Assembly: GCF_042956465.1 (NCBI RefSeq)
Contig: NZ_JBIBGL010000005.1
Span: 558,001-622,000 of the forward strand
DNA: 64,000 bases
DNA from: Embleya sp042956465
GTDB lineage: Bacteria; Actinomycetota; Actinomycetes; Streptomycetales; Streptomycetaceae
Reading direction: 5' to 3'
Below the pieces are notes generated by a model that saw only the letters and a list, made by a program, of their open reading frames with translations, had not been told where the DNA came from and did no database searches. Shown in pieces: positions 7,883-16,908 of the stretch (positions are counted from its first letter, which is position 1; each line of letters starts with the position of its first letter). A program made the translations under genes and the position numbers.

Positions 7883-9619
7883 CTACTTGGCCTCCGCGTA
7901 CGTGTCGACCACCGTGGGGATCAGTGGCAACAGCACCGGTGTATCGCCGAACACCAGCGTGCGGGCCTCGGCCGCGGCCTCGACGATCGCGGCGGACACC
8001 GCGTCCGTAAGATCGGCCGGGCTGTGCACGATGATCTCGTCGTGTTGGAAGAAGACCAGGTGCGGACGCCCCGACGGCGCCGCGTCGTACGCGGCGAGTC
8101 GGCGCCGGAGGGCGGCGAGCAGGGCCAGTGCCCAGTCCGCCGCGCTGGCCTGGATGACGAAGTTGCGGGTGAAGCGGCCACGGGCACGAGCCGACCGGAC
8201 GCCGGCATCGTCGCCGCCGCGGTCGCCCCGGTCACCGGACGGTTCGCCCGTGCCACTCTCGGCCAGGTCCAGCCATTCGGAGGACGGCGGCGGGCAGGTC
8301 CGGCCCAGCCGCGAGCGCACGATGCCGCCCTCCTCGCCGGTGCGCGCCGCGGCCTCGACGTAGCCCATCGCGTCCGGGTACTGCCGCCGCAGCGTGGCCA
8401 GCAGCGGCCCGATGTCGCCGCTGGTCTGCCCGTACATCGCGCCGAGCAGGCCCAGCTTGGCCTTGGCCCGGTCGCCCTGGAAGGCCGCCTTGGCCAACGC
8501 CTCGTACAGGTCGCCGGCGGCGGCGGAACGGGCCAGGCCGGCGTCCTGGGACATCGCGGCCAGGATGCGTGGTTCGAGTTGGGCCGCGTCGGCGACCACC
8601 AACCGCCGTCCCGGGTCGGCCACGACCGCGCCGCGCAGCACCCGCGGGATCTGCAACGCGCCACCGCCGCGTCCGGCCCAGCGGCCGGTGACCACGCCGC
8701 CGACCACGTATTCGGGGCGGAACCGACCGCCACGCACCCAGGTGTCCTGCCAGGCCCAGCCGTGCGCGGCGTGCAGGCGGGCGAGTTCCTTGTACTTGAT
8801 CAGCAGGTCGGCGGCCGGGTGGCCGAGATCGCGCAGGTACCACGTGCGGGTCGAGGTGAGCCGGATGCCCTGGTCGGCGAACGCCTTGATCACCTGGGTG
8901 TGCGAATCCGGGTTGAACGGCCGCCCGCCCAGCGCGGCACGCAACTGCTCGGCCAGGTCGGCGAGTCGCTGCGGCGGCGTCCCGGACACCCGGGGTCGCG
9001 CGCCGAGCAGTTCGGTGAGCAGCGCATCGTGCACCTCGACCCGCCAGGGCAGACCGTCGGCGGCCATCTCGGTCGCGACCAGGCCGCCCGCCGACTCCGC
9101 GGCGACCAGCAGCCGAAAACGCGAGCGGCGAGCCGGATCCTCGATCGCCTCGATACGGCGCAACTGGTCGGCGTGTACCGCGACCACGGCATCGAGCGCG
9201 TCGGCGCCCGCGGGCAGCCGTTGCCGGTCGGGGACGAACAGGCTGTCCTGCGCGTCGGCGGCGCCGATCGGCAGGTCGTTCGGTACGGGCAGGCCCTCGA
9301 GCCGGGCCCAGGCCGCGCCGAGCGAACGCGGCTCGCCGAACCGGCCCTCGTGCGCGAGCAACAACGACTCGACCAGCGCGAGGTCGTGGCAGCGCGCGAC
9401 CCGGGTGGGCAGCAATGGTGCGTACGCGCTCTCCGCCGAAGCCCAGACCCATCTCGGCGGCACGGGCGCGGCCTCGAAATCGGCGATCGCCGCGACCAGG
9501 TCGCCGACCTGCGTGGCGGGCCCCAGTGGCACGCCGTCATCGCGCAACGGCCGGAGCCGACCTCCGTGCCCGTACGCGTCGGGCGCCATCGCCACCCGAG
9601 GCGGAACCGACCTCACCAT
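7883..9619 (-). CDS. Bifunctional 3'-5' exonuclease / family-A-like DNA polymerase
   Basis: This 578-residue protein is much shorter than PolA and fits the actinobacterial two-domain family annotated as bifunctional 3'-5' exonuclease/DNA polymerase. The C-terminal half shows polymerase A motifs: motif A as RRLVVADAAQLEPRILAAMSQD, the O-helix region with RAKAKLGLLGAMYGQTSGD, and motif C as LVFFQHDEIIVHSP. The N-terminal half (DLALVESLLLAHEG, RLEGLPVP) is a degenerate exonuclease domain. I took the ATG at 9619 because the preceding PPRVAMAPD aligns with the RWALAPD-like start I recall for the family; the ATG at 9589 is the alternative. Its cellular role is unclear. Confidence 0.85.
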   Translation of the reverse strand: MVRSVPPRVAMAPDAYGHGGRLRPLRDDGVPLGPATQVGDLVAAIADFEAAPVPPRWVWASAESAYAPLLPTRVARCHDLALVESLLLAHEGRFGEPRSLGAAWARLEGLPVPNDLPIGAADAQDSLFVPDRQRLPAGADALDAVVAVHADQLRRIEAIEDPARRSRFRLLVAAESAGGLVATEMAADGLPWRVEVHDALLTELLGARPRVSGTPPQRLADLAEQLRAALGGRPFNPDSHTQVIKAFADQGIRLTSTRTWYLRDLGHPAADLLIKYKELARLHAAHGWAWQDTWVRGGRFRPEYVVGGVVTGRWAGRGGGALQIPRVLRGAVVADPGRRLVVADAAQLEPRILAAMSQDAGLARSAAAGDLYEALAKAAFQGDRAKAKLGLLGAMYGQTSGDIGPLLATLRRQYPDAMGYVEAAARTGEEGGIVRSRLGRTCPPPSSEWLDLAESGTGEPSGDRGDRGGDDAGVRSARARGRFTRNFVIQASAADWALALLAALRRRLAAYDAAPSGRPHLVFFQHDEIIVHSPADLTDAVSAAIVEAAAEARTLVFGDTPVLLPLIPTVVDTYAEAK

Positions 9620-9910
9620 GCCCGCAACCGCACGTCGCCGGCCGACACACCGCACCCGACCCGATCCACGACCGACCTCCTCCCGACGCATCCGATACGG
9701 ACGAATCACCCACAAGCGACAGACCCGCCAACCGCCGCACCCTACCGGCCCACACCGACAACACGCGCAGTGCGGGCACGCGCGGGGTGGCCGGGCGCGA
9801 GACGGGGCGAGCGAATAGGCCGGGCAGGCGAGCGTGTCGCGGCGCACGTGGTGGGCCTTGGCTGCATCGCCACCGTCGAGGGGTGTCGCGGTGACGTGTT
9901 GCGGACTCTC

Positions 9911-9945
9911 GGCAAGGCAAGACAAGACAAGGCAAGGCAAGGCAA
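9911..9945 (+). repeat. Pentanucleotide microsatellite (GGCAA/GACAA)x7
   Basis: Seven consecutive pentamers are seen: GGCAA, GGCAA, GACAA, GACAA, GGCAA, GGCAA, GGCAA. The tract is not in a gene. Confidence 0.9.
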
Positions 9946-10104
9946 GACGCGGCGTGGCATGGCGAGGCGCTCGCGCCCGCGCCCGCGCATCTGGCGCACG
10001 TCATCGTGCTTCCGGTCCAGGAGGTGCGCGCGCGGCTTCGCTGGGCCGTGTGCGTGTCTCGCCGGGCGCTCGACCTCGGAGCCGTTTCGCTGCGGGCGGC
10101 TTGC

Positions 10105-10159
10105 TCGGAGTCGAGTCGGACCTCGGAGTCGAGTCGGACTGCTTCGAGTCGACTCGGAC
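10105..10159 (+). repeat. Three-copy 18-bp-period repeat
   Basis: TCGGAGTCGAGTCGGAC occurs at 10105-10121 and 10123-10139, with a degenerate third copy ending near 10159. The words are internally self-similar (GAGTCG). Confidence 0.8.
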
Positions 10160-10306
10160 CGGAAGTGAAGGCACCCGGCTCCCTGCCCGGAGGCAGTGGA
10201 TTCGGGGGCGTTAGGTTCGTGGGGTGCCGGTCGATCCGCGTGGCGGGGTCGCCTCGTGGCGGGTCGATCGCGCGAGGTCTGCACGTCGATCCGAGGAGTG
10301 TCTCCC

Positions 10307-10609
10307 ATGGCCCGTATCCCCACCGCCGCCGTCGCCGCGGGCGGTCTGGTCGGCGGCTACGCCGTCGCCCGCTTCACGAAGAAGCGCCCGCTGGGCGGCG
10401 CGGTACTCGCCGCGGCCGGCGTGTTCGCCGCCAAGGAGTGGCGCGAGCGGGCCGGGACGCCCACCGCTGCGGCACTGACCGGGCTGTACACGATCGCGTT
10501 CGGCGCCTCCCACCCCCTCGCGAAGAAGATCGGCGCCTGGCCCTCGGTACTCGCAGTGGCCGGCACCGTCGCCGCCGCGTCGTACTCCCTCGCCGATCGC
10601 AAGGCGTGA
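10307..10609 (+). CDS. Small integral membrane protein of unknown function
   Basis: The 100-residue protein has about three short hydrophobic helices (residues 7-20, 27-40 and 76-94) separated by basic loops (ARFTKKRP, KEWRERAG). The ATG at 10307 is supported by GAGGAG at 10293-10298. It ends before the sigma-factor gene, which converges on it. I do not recognise a named family. Confidence 0.75.
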   Translation: MARIPTAAVAAGGLVGGYAVARFTKKRPLGGAVLAAAGVFAAKEWRERAGTPTAAALTGLYTIAFGASHPLAKKIGAWPSVLAVAGTVAAASYSLADRKA

Positions 10610-10703
10610 CCCACACGGCTGCCCGAGCCGGCGGCGCGAGCGCGTAGCCGCCTCGGGCGAGGGCGAGGGCGCGAGACGGGTCCCTCGCCCGAGGCGGGTG
10701 GGT

Positions 10704-11300
10704 TCAGCCGGCTCGACGGGTGGCGGCCACCGGACGGTGGTCCGGCACCTCCCGGGCGCCGGCCTCGGCGTCGCGCAGCAGGGTGATCAGGTCGCTTCGG
10801 GCCCTGGCCACGCGGGACCGGACCGTACCGATCGGGCAGCCCGCGATGGTGGCGGCCTCGGCGTAGCCGAAGTCCAGCACCTGGGTCAGCACGAACGCCT
10901 CCCGGCGGGCCGGGTGCAGTGCGCCGAACAGGTCGTCCAGGGCGAGCCCCTCCTCGAAGCCCGGACGGGAGATGTCCTGGCGGCGCTCGGCGACTTCGAC
11001 CCAGTCCTCGACCGCGGCGGTGCGCGGCCGGGCCGCCGCCGCGCGATAGCGGTCGACGACCGTGCGACGGGCGATGGACAGCAGCCAGGTGCGGACCGAG
11101 GACGCCCCGGTGAAACGAGGAAGGGCCGTCCAGGCGCGCAGATATGTCTCCTGGGTGAGGTCGTCCGCGCTCTGTACGTCGGTCAGATACGCGACGAAGC
11201 GCCACACGTCGCGATGCGTACCCCGGACGAAGTCGTCCACGGCGTCCGGGTCGCCGGCCGCGCCCGCCAGGGCCCGTGCGGTCAGATCGAGGTCATGCAC
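10704..11300 (-). CDS. sigC: ECF RNA polymerase sigma factor, SigC type
   Basis: The 198-residue protein has sigma-70 region 2 as HRDVWRFVAYLTDVQSADDL followed by TQETYLRAWTALPRF (about residues 28-65), and region 4 as ALHPARREAFVLTQVLDFGYAEAATIAGCPIGTVRSRVARAR (about 130-175). The VWRFVAYL...SADDLTQET and GCP(I/V)GTIRSRVARAR words closely match mycobacterial SigC as I remember it. The GTG at 11300 is chosen because a GGGGG run lies 6-10 bases upstream and no ATG is near. No anti-sigma gene adjoins it, consistent with SigC-group factors that lack a membrane anti-sigma partner. Confidence 0.88.
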   Translation of the reverse strand: MHDLDLTARALAGAAGDPDAVDDFVRGTHRDVWRFVAYLTDVQSADDLTQETYLRAWTALPRFTGASSVRTWLLSIARRTVVDRYRAAAARPRTAAVEDWVEVAERRQDISRPGFEEGLALDDLFGALHPARREAFVLTQVLDFGYAEAATIAGCPIGTVRSRVARARSDLITLLRDAEAGAREVPDHRPVAATRRAG

Positions 11301-12333
11301 CGGATACCCCCACACCCTGGACGCGGCGCGTGGAGCGGTTCGGGCGCACGGAACGGTTCGAGGACGTCGACCCGTTCGAGAACGCGGACCGGCCCGTGGT
11401 CGTGGACCGGTCCGTGGACGACGCTCCGGTGATGAGGGCGGTGCCGTGCACGAACCGGTTCGAAGGCGTCGACCCGTTCGAGGTCGCGAACCGGTTCGAG
11501 GACGTCGACCGGTCCGAGAACGCGAACCGGCCCGTGGTCGCAGGTCGCCCGGCCGGATGCGTCGTCGCGGGTCCGTGGTCGATCGGCGCGGGGGCTTTCG
11601 CGGCCCGATCCATGGGCGAGGTGCGGTCGTCCCGCGTCGCCGGCCCGACCCGGGTCGGGTGGGTGCGGTGCGCACGGTGCGCACGATGTGCGCGGTGTCG
11701 GTCGCGCGCCGGCGGATGGTCGGCCCGGTGTGCCGGGTGGTCGGAAGGGGGCAGGGAAGTCACGTCTCACGTCCTCGTCATGCGGGCGGCGATCGATCGG
11801 CCCGAGGCGGATCGATGCCGAGCTGGTGGGCGGGACGCCCGCCGGAGCCGAGTGCGGCTCGAAAGCCGCAGGCTCGGTCTCGCCGGCGGTGCGCGGATCA
11901 CCCGACGGCGCATCGGCACACGACCGGCCCGCTCGGCGCGCTGTCGGGTCGGGACCCGGCGACGGGCGAGTCGGCGCGGTGGGCGCTCCTCGGGTGGCGG
12001 GTACGCCGAGGTCCACCGACGGCGCCGCGGATGCGTTCCGGGTCGGCGTCGCGGCCTGCGCTGTGCTCGGTCGCGGCCGCTCGGCGCGAACGTGGCCCGA
12101 TGTACGGGCAGACGATCACGGGCGCGGTACTCGCACTCGTGGGCACGGCGCCGACACGGACCGGACGCCCCTCGCGGGCGCGGCCCCGCGTCGTGCGACG
12201 GCCACGAACGAGTACGCACGGGCAGGCAGTCGCGAACACGCACTCGTCGACACGGCCCCGGACACGGTCACCGCGCCGAGGGCGGGGCGAACGCGACCGG
12301 GTCGTGCGGACGCACGCGGGTCGGGTGGACGGC
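11301..12333. other. 1-kb gene-free region with degenerate 50-90 bp repeats upstream of the sigma gene
   Basis: I could not find a gene with a start site, ribosome binding site and protein-like composition on either strand. The part at 11354-11540 holds two degenerate copies of a compound unit built from words such as GGTTCGAGGACGTCGACC and GCGAACCGGCCCGTGGTCG. One plus-strand frame is open through it with peptide repeats (RFEDVDPFENADRP, RFEGVDPFEVANRFEDVD), but it overlaps the sigma start and has no domain. The rest is GC-rich with nothing recognisable. Confidence 0.55.
11354..11540 (+). repeat. Degenerate compound repeat upstream of sigC
   Basis: The word family (C)GGTTCGA(G/A)G(A/G)CGTCGACC plus CGAGAACGC(G)GACCGGCCCG occurs at about 11354-11402 and again, expanded, at about 11455-11540. 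Identity is high over individual 15-20 base words. Confidence 0.65.
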
Positions 12334-13113
12334 TCAGGCGAAGAGCGCGACGGGCGGCCCGCGGCCCGGCAGCGGGCGGCAGACCCACTTGGGGATGGCC
12401 CGTTCGCCGCGATCGCGCGCGCGGGGCATCCCCGGCAGTCGGGTGGCGACCGGCGCCGTCCAGGCGCCCACCAGGGCGAGGACCACGGTGCCCGCCATCG
12501 TGGCGAGCACGCGCAGCAACCGGAAGACGGCCTTCTCACCGTGCCGCAGCCACACACCGCAGCCGATTGCGGCCAGCACGTGCGCGGCGAACATGCCGCC
12601 GGCGCCGTGGCCCAGGATCCACGTCCATGCGCCGTCGTGGTTCATCCCACCGGCAGCGGCCATGTGGTGCGTACCGGACGGCGCGCGACCGAAGCCGGCC
12701 GCCTCCGGCGATTGCCCGGCCAGGTTCGGGTCCAGGCGCATCCGGATCAGGAGTTCGGCGACCGACCGGGTCGGCGCATCGCCGGGCCGGTCGTCGTTGC
12801 ACAGCAGGACCTGAAGCCACTGGTCGCGGAAGCGGGCCGCGCCGGTCGGTTCGGGAACCGGTTGGCGGGCCAGCGTGAACAACGTGTGCAGACCGGCCTG
12901 GGCGGCCAGTACCGCGCCGGTGATCACGCCGAGGCCGCGTTCGCGATCGGCCACGGCCCAGGCCAGGATGCCGATCCCGACGCCGGCGCCGACGGGCGCG
13001 GCCCAGTGCACCGGCGCATCGGACATCAACGTGTGTCCGAACAACGCGAGCAGCACGCAGATCACCGCGAACATCGCGGCGCGAACGGCTCGAAGCACGG
13101 ACCGGGCAGGCAT
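12334..13113 (-). CDS. Polytopic membrane protein with a His/Met-rich loop, next to the copper operon
   Basis: The 259-residue protein has about five hydrophobic segments. Between the third and fourth lies a loop rich in His and Met (GTHHMAAAGGMNHD, then ILGHGAGGMFAAHVLAA). Such loops are common in proteins that handle copper, and the gene diverges from the CopA operon, so a role in copper sensing, sequestration or transport is inferred. I know no named family for certain. The start at 13113 gives a signal-like first helix; the upstream extension to 13335 is Arg/Gly-rich and unlikely. Confidence 0.7.
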   Translation of the reverse strand: MPARSVLRAVRAAMFAVICVLLALFGHTLMSDAPVHWAAPVGAGVGIGILAWAVADRERGLGVITGAVLAAQAGLHTLFTLARQPVPEPTGAARFRDQWLQVLLCNDDRPGDAPTRSVAELLIRMRLDPNLAGQSPEAAGFGRAPSGTHHMAAAGGMNHDGAWTWILGHGAGGMFAAHVLAAIGCGVWLRHGEKAVFRLLRVLATMAGTVVLALVGAWTAPVATRLPGMPRARDRGERAIPKWVCRPLPGRGPPVALFA

Positions 13114-13491
13114 GGTGACGTCATGTTCCCATCCGCCGACCCCACCGGAACCCTCGGGTGCCCGGCCGCTTCCCGAATTTCTCCGGAATCCCTCCCGAAC
13201 CACGCGCAACCACACCCGAGGCACATCGTCACCCACGCCCCGGCCGCGCCCCGACCACGCCCGGTCGCGCCGCGCCCGAGACCGCGCGCGAACGGACCCG
13301 GAGGGCTCCGACCTTTCCCGAGCAATCCATGACATGGCCCGCCCGTCCCGGGCGATTCGGCCAATTCCCGCTCCCCCGCAGGAATCCCGGCCGACAGGGA
13401 ACCGGAGATCACCGCCGCCCGACTACCGGGATGCCCGCGCCCGACCCGCGTGCAGCCCTCGTCCCGCCGTTCGACCCCTGGAGCCCGATTC
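13114..13491. promoter_or_regulatory. 378-bp divergent region of the copper island
   Basis: No gene is present. It separates the divergent His/Met-rich membrane protein from the CopA operon and so should contain both promoters and any copper-responsive operator. I saw no clear CsoR- or CueR-like dyad by eye. A GGAG at 13480-13483 serves the first gene of the operon. Confidence 0.4.
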
Positions 13492-13869
13492 ATGCCCGTG
13501 TTCGCCGGCGGACCCGACGCCCGGAACCGCCCCTGGCCCCTGTCGTTGCGTACCGCCGCGCGTGCCGCCGCCGACGGGGCCTCGGGACCGACCCGGTCGA
13601 CCTCGGCTGCCCGTACCGTGCTCGCCTTCCTCGGCCTGCTCCTGCTGTTGTTCGTCGTCGCGTTCGCGGTCGGCCGCCAGGCCGGACCCGTGGCGCCCGA
13701 TCTGCGCAAGCCGGGTCCGCCCCGAGCACCGGTACCGATGGGCGAGGAGGGAGGCGGCGGACACGGCCGGATGGGACTCGGCGAACCCGCGGGCGCGGCG
13801 CCCGCTCTCGCGCTCGGCGCACCCGTCCGCGTGGCGGCCGCCCTTGCGCGCGGCGGAGGTGCGCTGTGA
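13492..13869 (+). CDS. Small single-pass membrane protein, first gene of the copper operon
   Basis: The 125-residue protein has one strong transmembrane helix (TVLAFLGLLLLLFVVAFAVG, about residues 43-62). A C-terminal Gly/Pro-rich segment with scattered Met and His (PMGEEGGGGHGRMGL) follows, which would lie outside the membrane. The ATG at 13492 has GGAG nine bases upstream. Its stop overlaps the CopA start, so translation is coupled. A copper-binding or accessory role is inferred from position and Met/His content; no named family is recognised. Confidence 0.7.
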   Translation: MPVFAGGPDARNRPWPLSLRTAARAAADGASGPTRSTSAARTVLAFLGLLLLLFVVAFAVGRQAGPVAPDLRKPGPPRAPVPMGEEGGGGHGRMGLGEPAGAAPALALGAPVRVAAALARGGGAL

Positions 13870-16241
13870 CCACCTCGGCGGCACTGCTCACCACCGACGT
13901 CACCGTCTCCGGGATGACCTGCGGCGCCTGCGTGAATCGCATCGAACGGCGATTGGCCCGACTGGACGGGGTCAGCGCGACGGTCAACCTGGCCACCGGC
14001 CGGGCGCGGGTGCTGCACCCCGCGTCGGTGCCCGTGGTGGCCCTGCTGGCGGCGGTCACCGAGGCCGGCTTCTCGGCGACCGTGGCAACGGCGACGCCCA
14101 CCGCGGCCCGACCGGCCGGCGCCGAGGAGGCGGACCACGGCCGACGGGACCTGCTGTCGACCGCCGCGCTCGCGATCCCGGTCCTGGTGTTGTCCATGGT
14201 GCCCGCCTGGCAGTTCACCAACTGGCAGTGGTTGTGCCTGATGCTGGCCGCGCCGGTGGCGACCTGGGGTGCATGGCCCTTCCACCGGCGGGCCCTGCAC
14301 GGGCTGCGCTATGCGGGCGCGACCATGGACACCCTGGTCAGTCTGGGTGTGCTCGCCGCGTTCGGATGGTCCCTGTGGGCGCTGTTCGTGGGCGGCGCGG
14401 GCGAACCCGGAATGCGGATGGCGTTCAGCCTGGTCTCCTCCGGGACCGACGCCGAGGCCCACTCCTATCTCGAAGTCGCGGTGGCCGTACCCCTGTTCGT
14501 GCTGTTCGGCCGCCGACTGGAGGAGCGGGCGCGGCGACGCACCGGATCGGCGGTGCGCGAGTTGGCCGCGCTGGTCCCGGACGAGGCGGCGGTACTGCAC
14601 CCGGGCCGGGGCGGCCGGGAGGTCGAGGTGACCGTGCCGACCGCGTCCTTGACGGTCGGTCAGGTGTTCGTGGTGCGTCCGGGCGACCGGGTCCCGGCGG
14701 ACGGGGTCGTGGTCGAGGGTCGCTCCGCGTTGGACGTGTCCCACCTGACCGGGGAGAGCCGGCCGATGGAGGTCGGCCCGGCGGACCCGGTTCCCGGCGG
14801 AAGCGTCAACGAGGGCGGTCGGTTCACCGCACGCGCCACGGCGGTCGGCGCGGACACCCGGCTCGCCCGGATCACCGCCGCGGTCGAGGAAGCCCAGGCC
14901 GGCAAGACCGGCGCACAGCGCCTGGCCGATCGCATCGCGGGCGTGTTCGTGCCGTCCGTGCTGGCGACGGCGGTGACCGTGCTGGGGTTCTGGCTCGGCG
15001 CGGGCGGCGATCCGCAGGCCGCGGCCGGCGCGACGATGGCCGTATTGGTGGTCGCCTGCCCGTGCGCACTGGGTCTGGCCACGCCCACCGCGATCCTGGC
15101 CGCGACCGGCCGCGGGGCCCGAATGGGCGTACTGATCCGCGAACCCACCGCCCTGGAACGGCTGCGCCGCGTGGGCACCATCGTGGTGGACAAGACGGGC
15201 ACGCTGACCACGGGCGGCATGAGCCTGCTGCGCCACGAGCCGGCCCCCGGCATGGCTGCGGGCGAACTGTTGTCCCTGGTCGGCGCGGTCGAGGCCGCGT
15301 CCGCGCATCCCATCGGTCGGGCCGTGGCCCGGGCCGCGACCGAGCGGTTCGGCGCGTTGCCGCCGGTGGCCGACTTCGCGGCCGAACCGGGCACCGGTGT
15401 ACGCGGCCTGGTGGAGGGGGCACGGGTGGCGGTGCTGCGACCGGGCGCCGAGGACGTCACGTCGTTGCCGGCCAACCTGCGGGCGGCTCTGTCCGAGGCG
15501 GATGCGGCCGGGGACACCGCCGTACTCGCCACCGTGAACGGCACTCCGGCGGGGGTGTTGGTGCTGGGCGACGCGGTGCGTCCGGAGGCGGCCGGCGCGA
15601 TCCGGGCACTGGGCCGGCTCGGCATCACGGTGGTCCTGGCCACCGGCGACCGTCCGGGGCCGGCCCGCGCGATCGCCGACGCGGTGGGCATCGACGAGGT
15701 ACTGAGCGAGTTGGATCCGCACGACAAGGCCGAACTGGTCCGGGGCCTGCGCCAGGACCAGCCCGACCGGGCGATCGCGGTGGTCGGCGACGGCATCAAC
15801 GACACCATCGCGCTGGGCGAGGCGGACCTGGGCATCGGGATGGGCGGCGGTACGGCCGCGGCGATCGGCGCGGCGGACGTCACGCTGGTCGGCGACGACC
15901 TGACCGCGCTCGCCGACGCGATCCGGCTCTCCCGGCGCACGACCGGCACCATCCGAGCCAATCTCGGCTGGGCATTCGGCTACAACGTGGTGCTGATCCC
16001 GATCGCGATGACCGGCCTGCTCAACCCGATGTCGGCCGCGGCGGCGATGTCGGTCAGTTCGCTGGCGGTGGTGGGCAACAGCCTGCGACTGACCCGGTTC
16101 CGCACCGACCGCCGTCCCGACCAGCACACCGACCGCGGCGCGGCCCCCCGACCGGGTCGCCGCGCCGCCTCCCGCGCCGATCGCGGCGCCGATTCCCGCT
16201 CCGACCGCCACTCCGACGACACGAACCAGGATCAGACGTGA
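13866..16241 (+). CDS. copA: Copper-translocating P1B-type ATPase
   Basis: The 791-residue protein exports Cu+ across the membrane at the expense of ATP. It has an N-terminal heavy-metal domain with GMTCGAC (Cys19, Cys22), the intramembrane CPC motif at 398-400 (VVACPCALGLATPTA), the phosphorylation site DKTGTLT at Asp442, a cytoplasmic SAHPIGRA (HP motif) and the hinge GDGIND at 641-646. Only one metal-binding domain is present, as in many bacterial CopA proteins. The GTG at 13866 overlaps the upstream stop, and the 3' end overlaps the next gene by GTGA, so this is a coupled operon. Confidence 0.96.
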   Translation: MTTSAALLTTDVTVSGMTCGACVNRIERRLARLDGVSATVNLATGRARVLHPASVPVVALLAAVTEAGFSATVATATPTAARPAGAEEADHGRRDLLSTAALAIPVLVLSMVPAWQFTNWQWLCLMLAAPVATWGAWPFHRRALHGLRYAGATMDTLVSLGVLAAFGWSLWALFVGGAGEPGMRMAFSLVSSGTDAEAHSYLEVAVAVPLFVLFGRRLEERARRRTGSAVRELAALVPDEAAVLHPGRGGREVEVTVPTASLTVGQVFVVRPGDRVPADGVVVEGRSALDVSHLTGESRPMEVGPADPVPGGSVNEGGRFTARATAVGADTRLARITAAVEEAQAGKTGAQRLADRIAGVFVPSVLATAVTVLGFWLGAGGDPQAAAGATMAVLVVACPCALGLATPTAILAATGRGARMGVLIREPTALERLRRVGTIVVDKTGTLTTGGMSLLRHEPAPGMAAGELLSLVGAVEAASAHPIGRAVARAATERFGALPPVADFAAEPGTGVRGLVEGARVAVLRPGAEDVTSLPANLRAALSEADAAGDTAVLATVNGTPAGVLVLGDAVRPEAAGAIRALGRLGITVVLATGDRPGPARAIADAVGIDEVLSELDPHDKAELVRGLRQDQPDRAIAVVGDGINDTIALGEADLGIGMGGGTAAAIGAADVTLVGDDLTALADAIRLSRRTTGTIRANLGWAFGYNVVLIPIAMTGLLNPMSAAAAMSVSSLAVVGNSLRLTRFRTDRRPDQHTDRGAAPRPGRRAASRADRGADSRSDRHSDDTNQDQT

Positions 16242-16729
16242 AGCCCCTCGCCCTGCTCGAGACGGTCGCCGGCCCCCTCGTGGCAGCCGCCCTCGCACTG
16301 ACCCTGCTCACCGCCTGGACCGCCGGCGGACAAGCCGGCAGCGCCCCGAAGCTCGCGATCAGCGACGGCCGCGTGCACATGGCGACCAACGCCGACGCGA
16401 CCTCCGCCTACTTCACCATCCGCAACTCCGGCGCCGCCGACGACGAACTCGTCTCGGTCAGCACCCCGATCAGCACCGACGTGGGATTCAGCTTCCACAC
16501 CTACACCGGCTACGCAGGCAGGATGTGGATGACCGAGTCCCTGCCGATCCCGGCCGACGGCCTTCTGGGCATGACCGCGAGCGGCGCCAACATCATGCTG
16601 GGGAGCCCGCCCAGGCTCACCCCTGGTCAGATCGTCCCGTTCACCCTCCGCTTCCGGCACAGCCCGCCGATCCACACCACGGCCGTCGTCGTCCGCCCCG
16701 GCACCTGGACCCCGGCCAAGACGACCTGA
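16238..16729 (+). CDS. PCuAC-family periplasmic/extracellular copper chaperone
   Basis: The 163-residue protein begins with a signal-anchor helix (VAAALALTLLTAWTAG, residues 12-27) and then the PCuAC (DUF461) beta fold: AYFTIRNSGAADDELVSVSTP, FHTYTGYAGRMWMTE, LPIPADG, MLGSPPRLTPGQIVPFTLRF. In the usual H-x10-M-x21-H-x-M copper site the last part reads H-x-M; here the equivalent is NIM, so one His appears replaced by Asn. It would receive or deliver Cu outside the membrane, in line with its coupling to CopA through a GTGA overlap. Confidence 0.85.
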   Translation: MKPLALLETVAGPLVAAALALTLLTAWTAGGQAGSAPKLAISDGRVHMATNADATSAYFTIRNSGAADDELVSVSTPISTDVGFSFHTYTGYAGRMWMTESLPIPADGLLGMTASGANIMLGSPPRLTPGQIVPFTLRFRHSPPIHTTAVVVRPGTWTPAKTT

Positions 16730-16908
16730 CCCGAAGTGGGCATCGCCGGTCGGCATCGCCCGCCCGGTCGTCGCCACGGAAGGCGGCCGGCACCGGCGAC
16801 CCGCCCCGGCGCGGGGCCGGTATGCGATCGGCGACAATGGGAGATCACCCGAGTGCGCGTCCGAGCGGCGGCTCGCGGCATCCCCGATCCGGCAGGAGTC
16901 CCCATACC

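Larger units (their letters stand above)
9620..10306. other. 687-bp intergenic region with two simple-repeat tracts
   Basis: I find no credible gene on either strand. The region carries a GGCAA/GACAA pentamer tract (9911-9945) and an 18-bp-period repeat of the word TCGGAGTCGAGTCGGAC (10105-10159). A GAGGAG Shine-Dalgarno for the next gene lies at 10293-10298. Confidence 0.6.

Noticed and set aside
11354..11540. Possible CRISPR-like repeat array; also considered at 18876-18911 and 43492-43578
   Set aside because: Units are degenerate or directly tandem without unique spacers of regular size, and no cas genes are present.
11276..12814. Open plus-strand frame of about 510 codons through the repeat region upstream of sigC
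   Set aside because: It overlaps the sigC start and the membrane-protein gene in antisense, has no ribosome site and no recognisable domain. The open frame can be explained by the repeat unit.
13114..13491. CsoR or CueR operator in the copper divergent region
   Set aside because: I found no dyad with the expected spacing by eye; a motif search would be needed.
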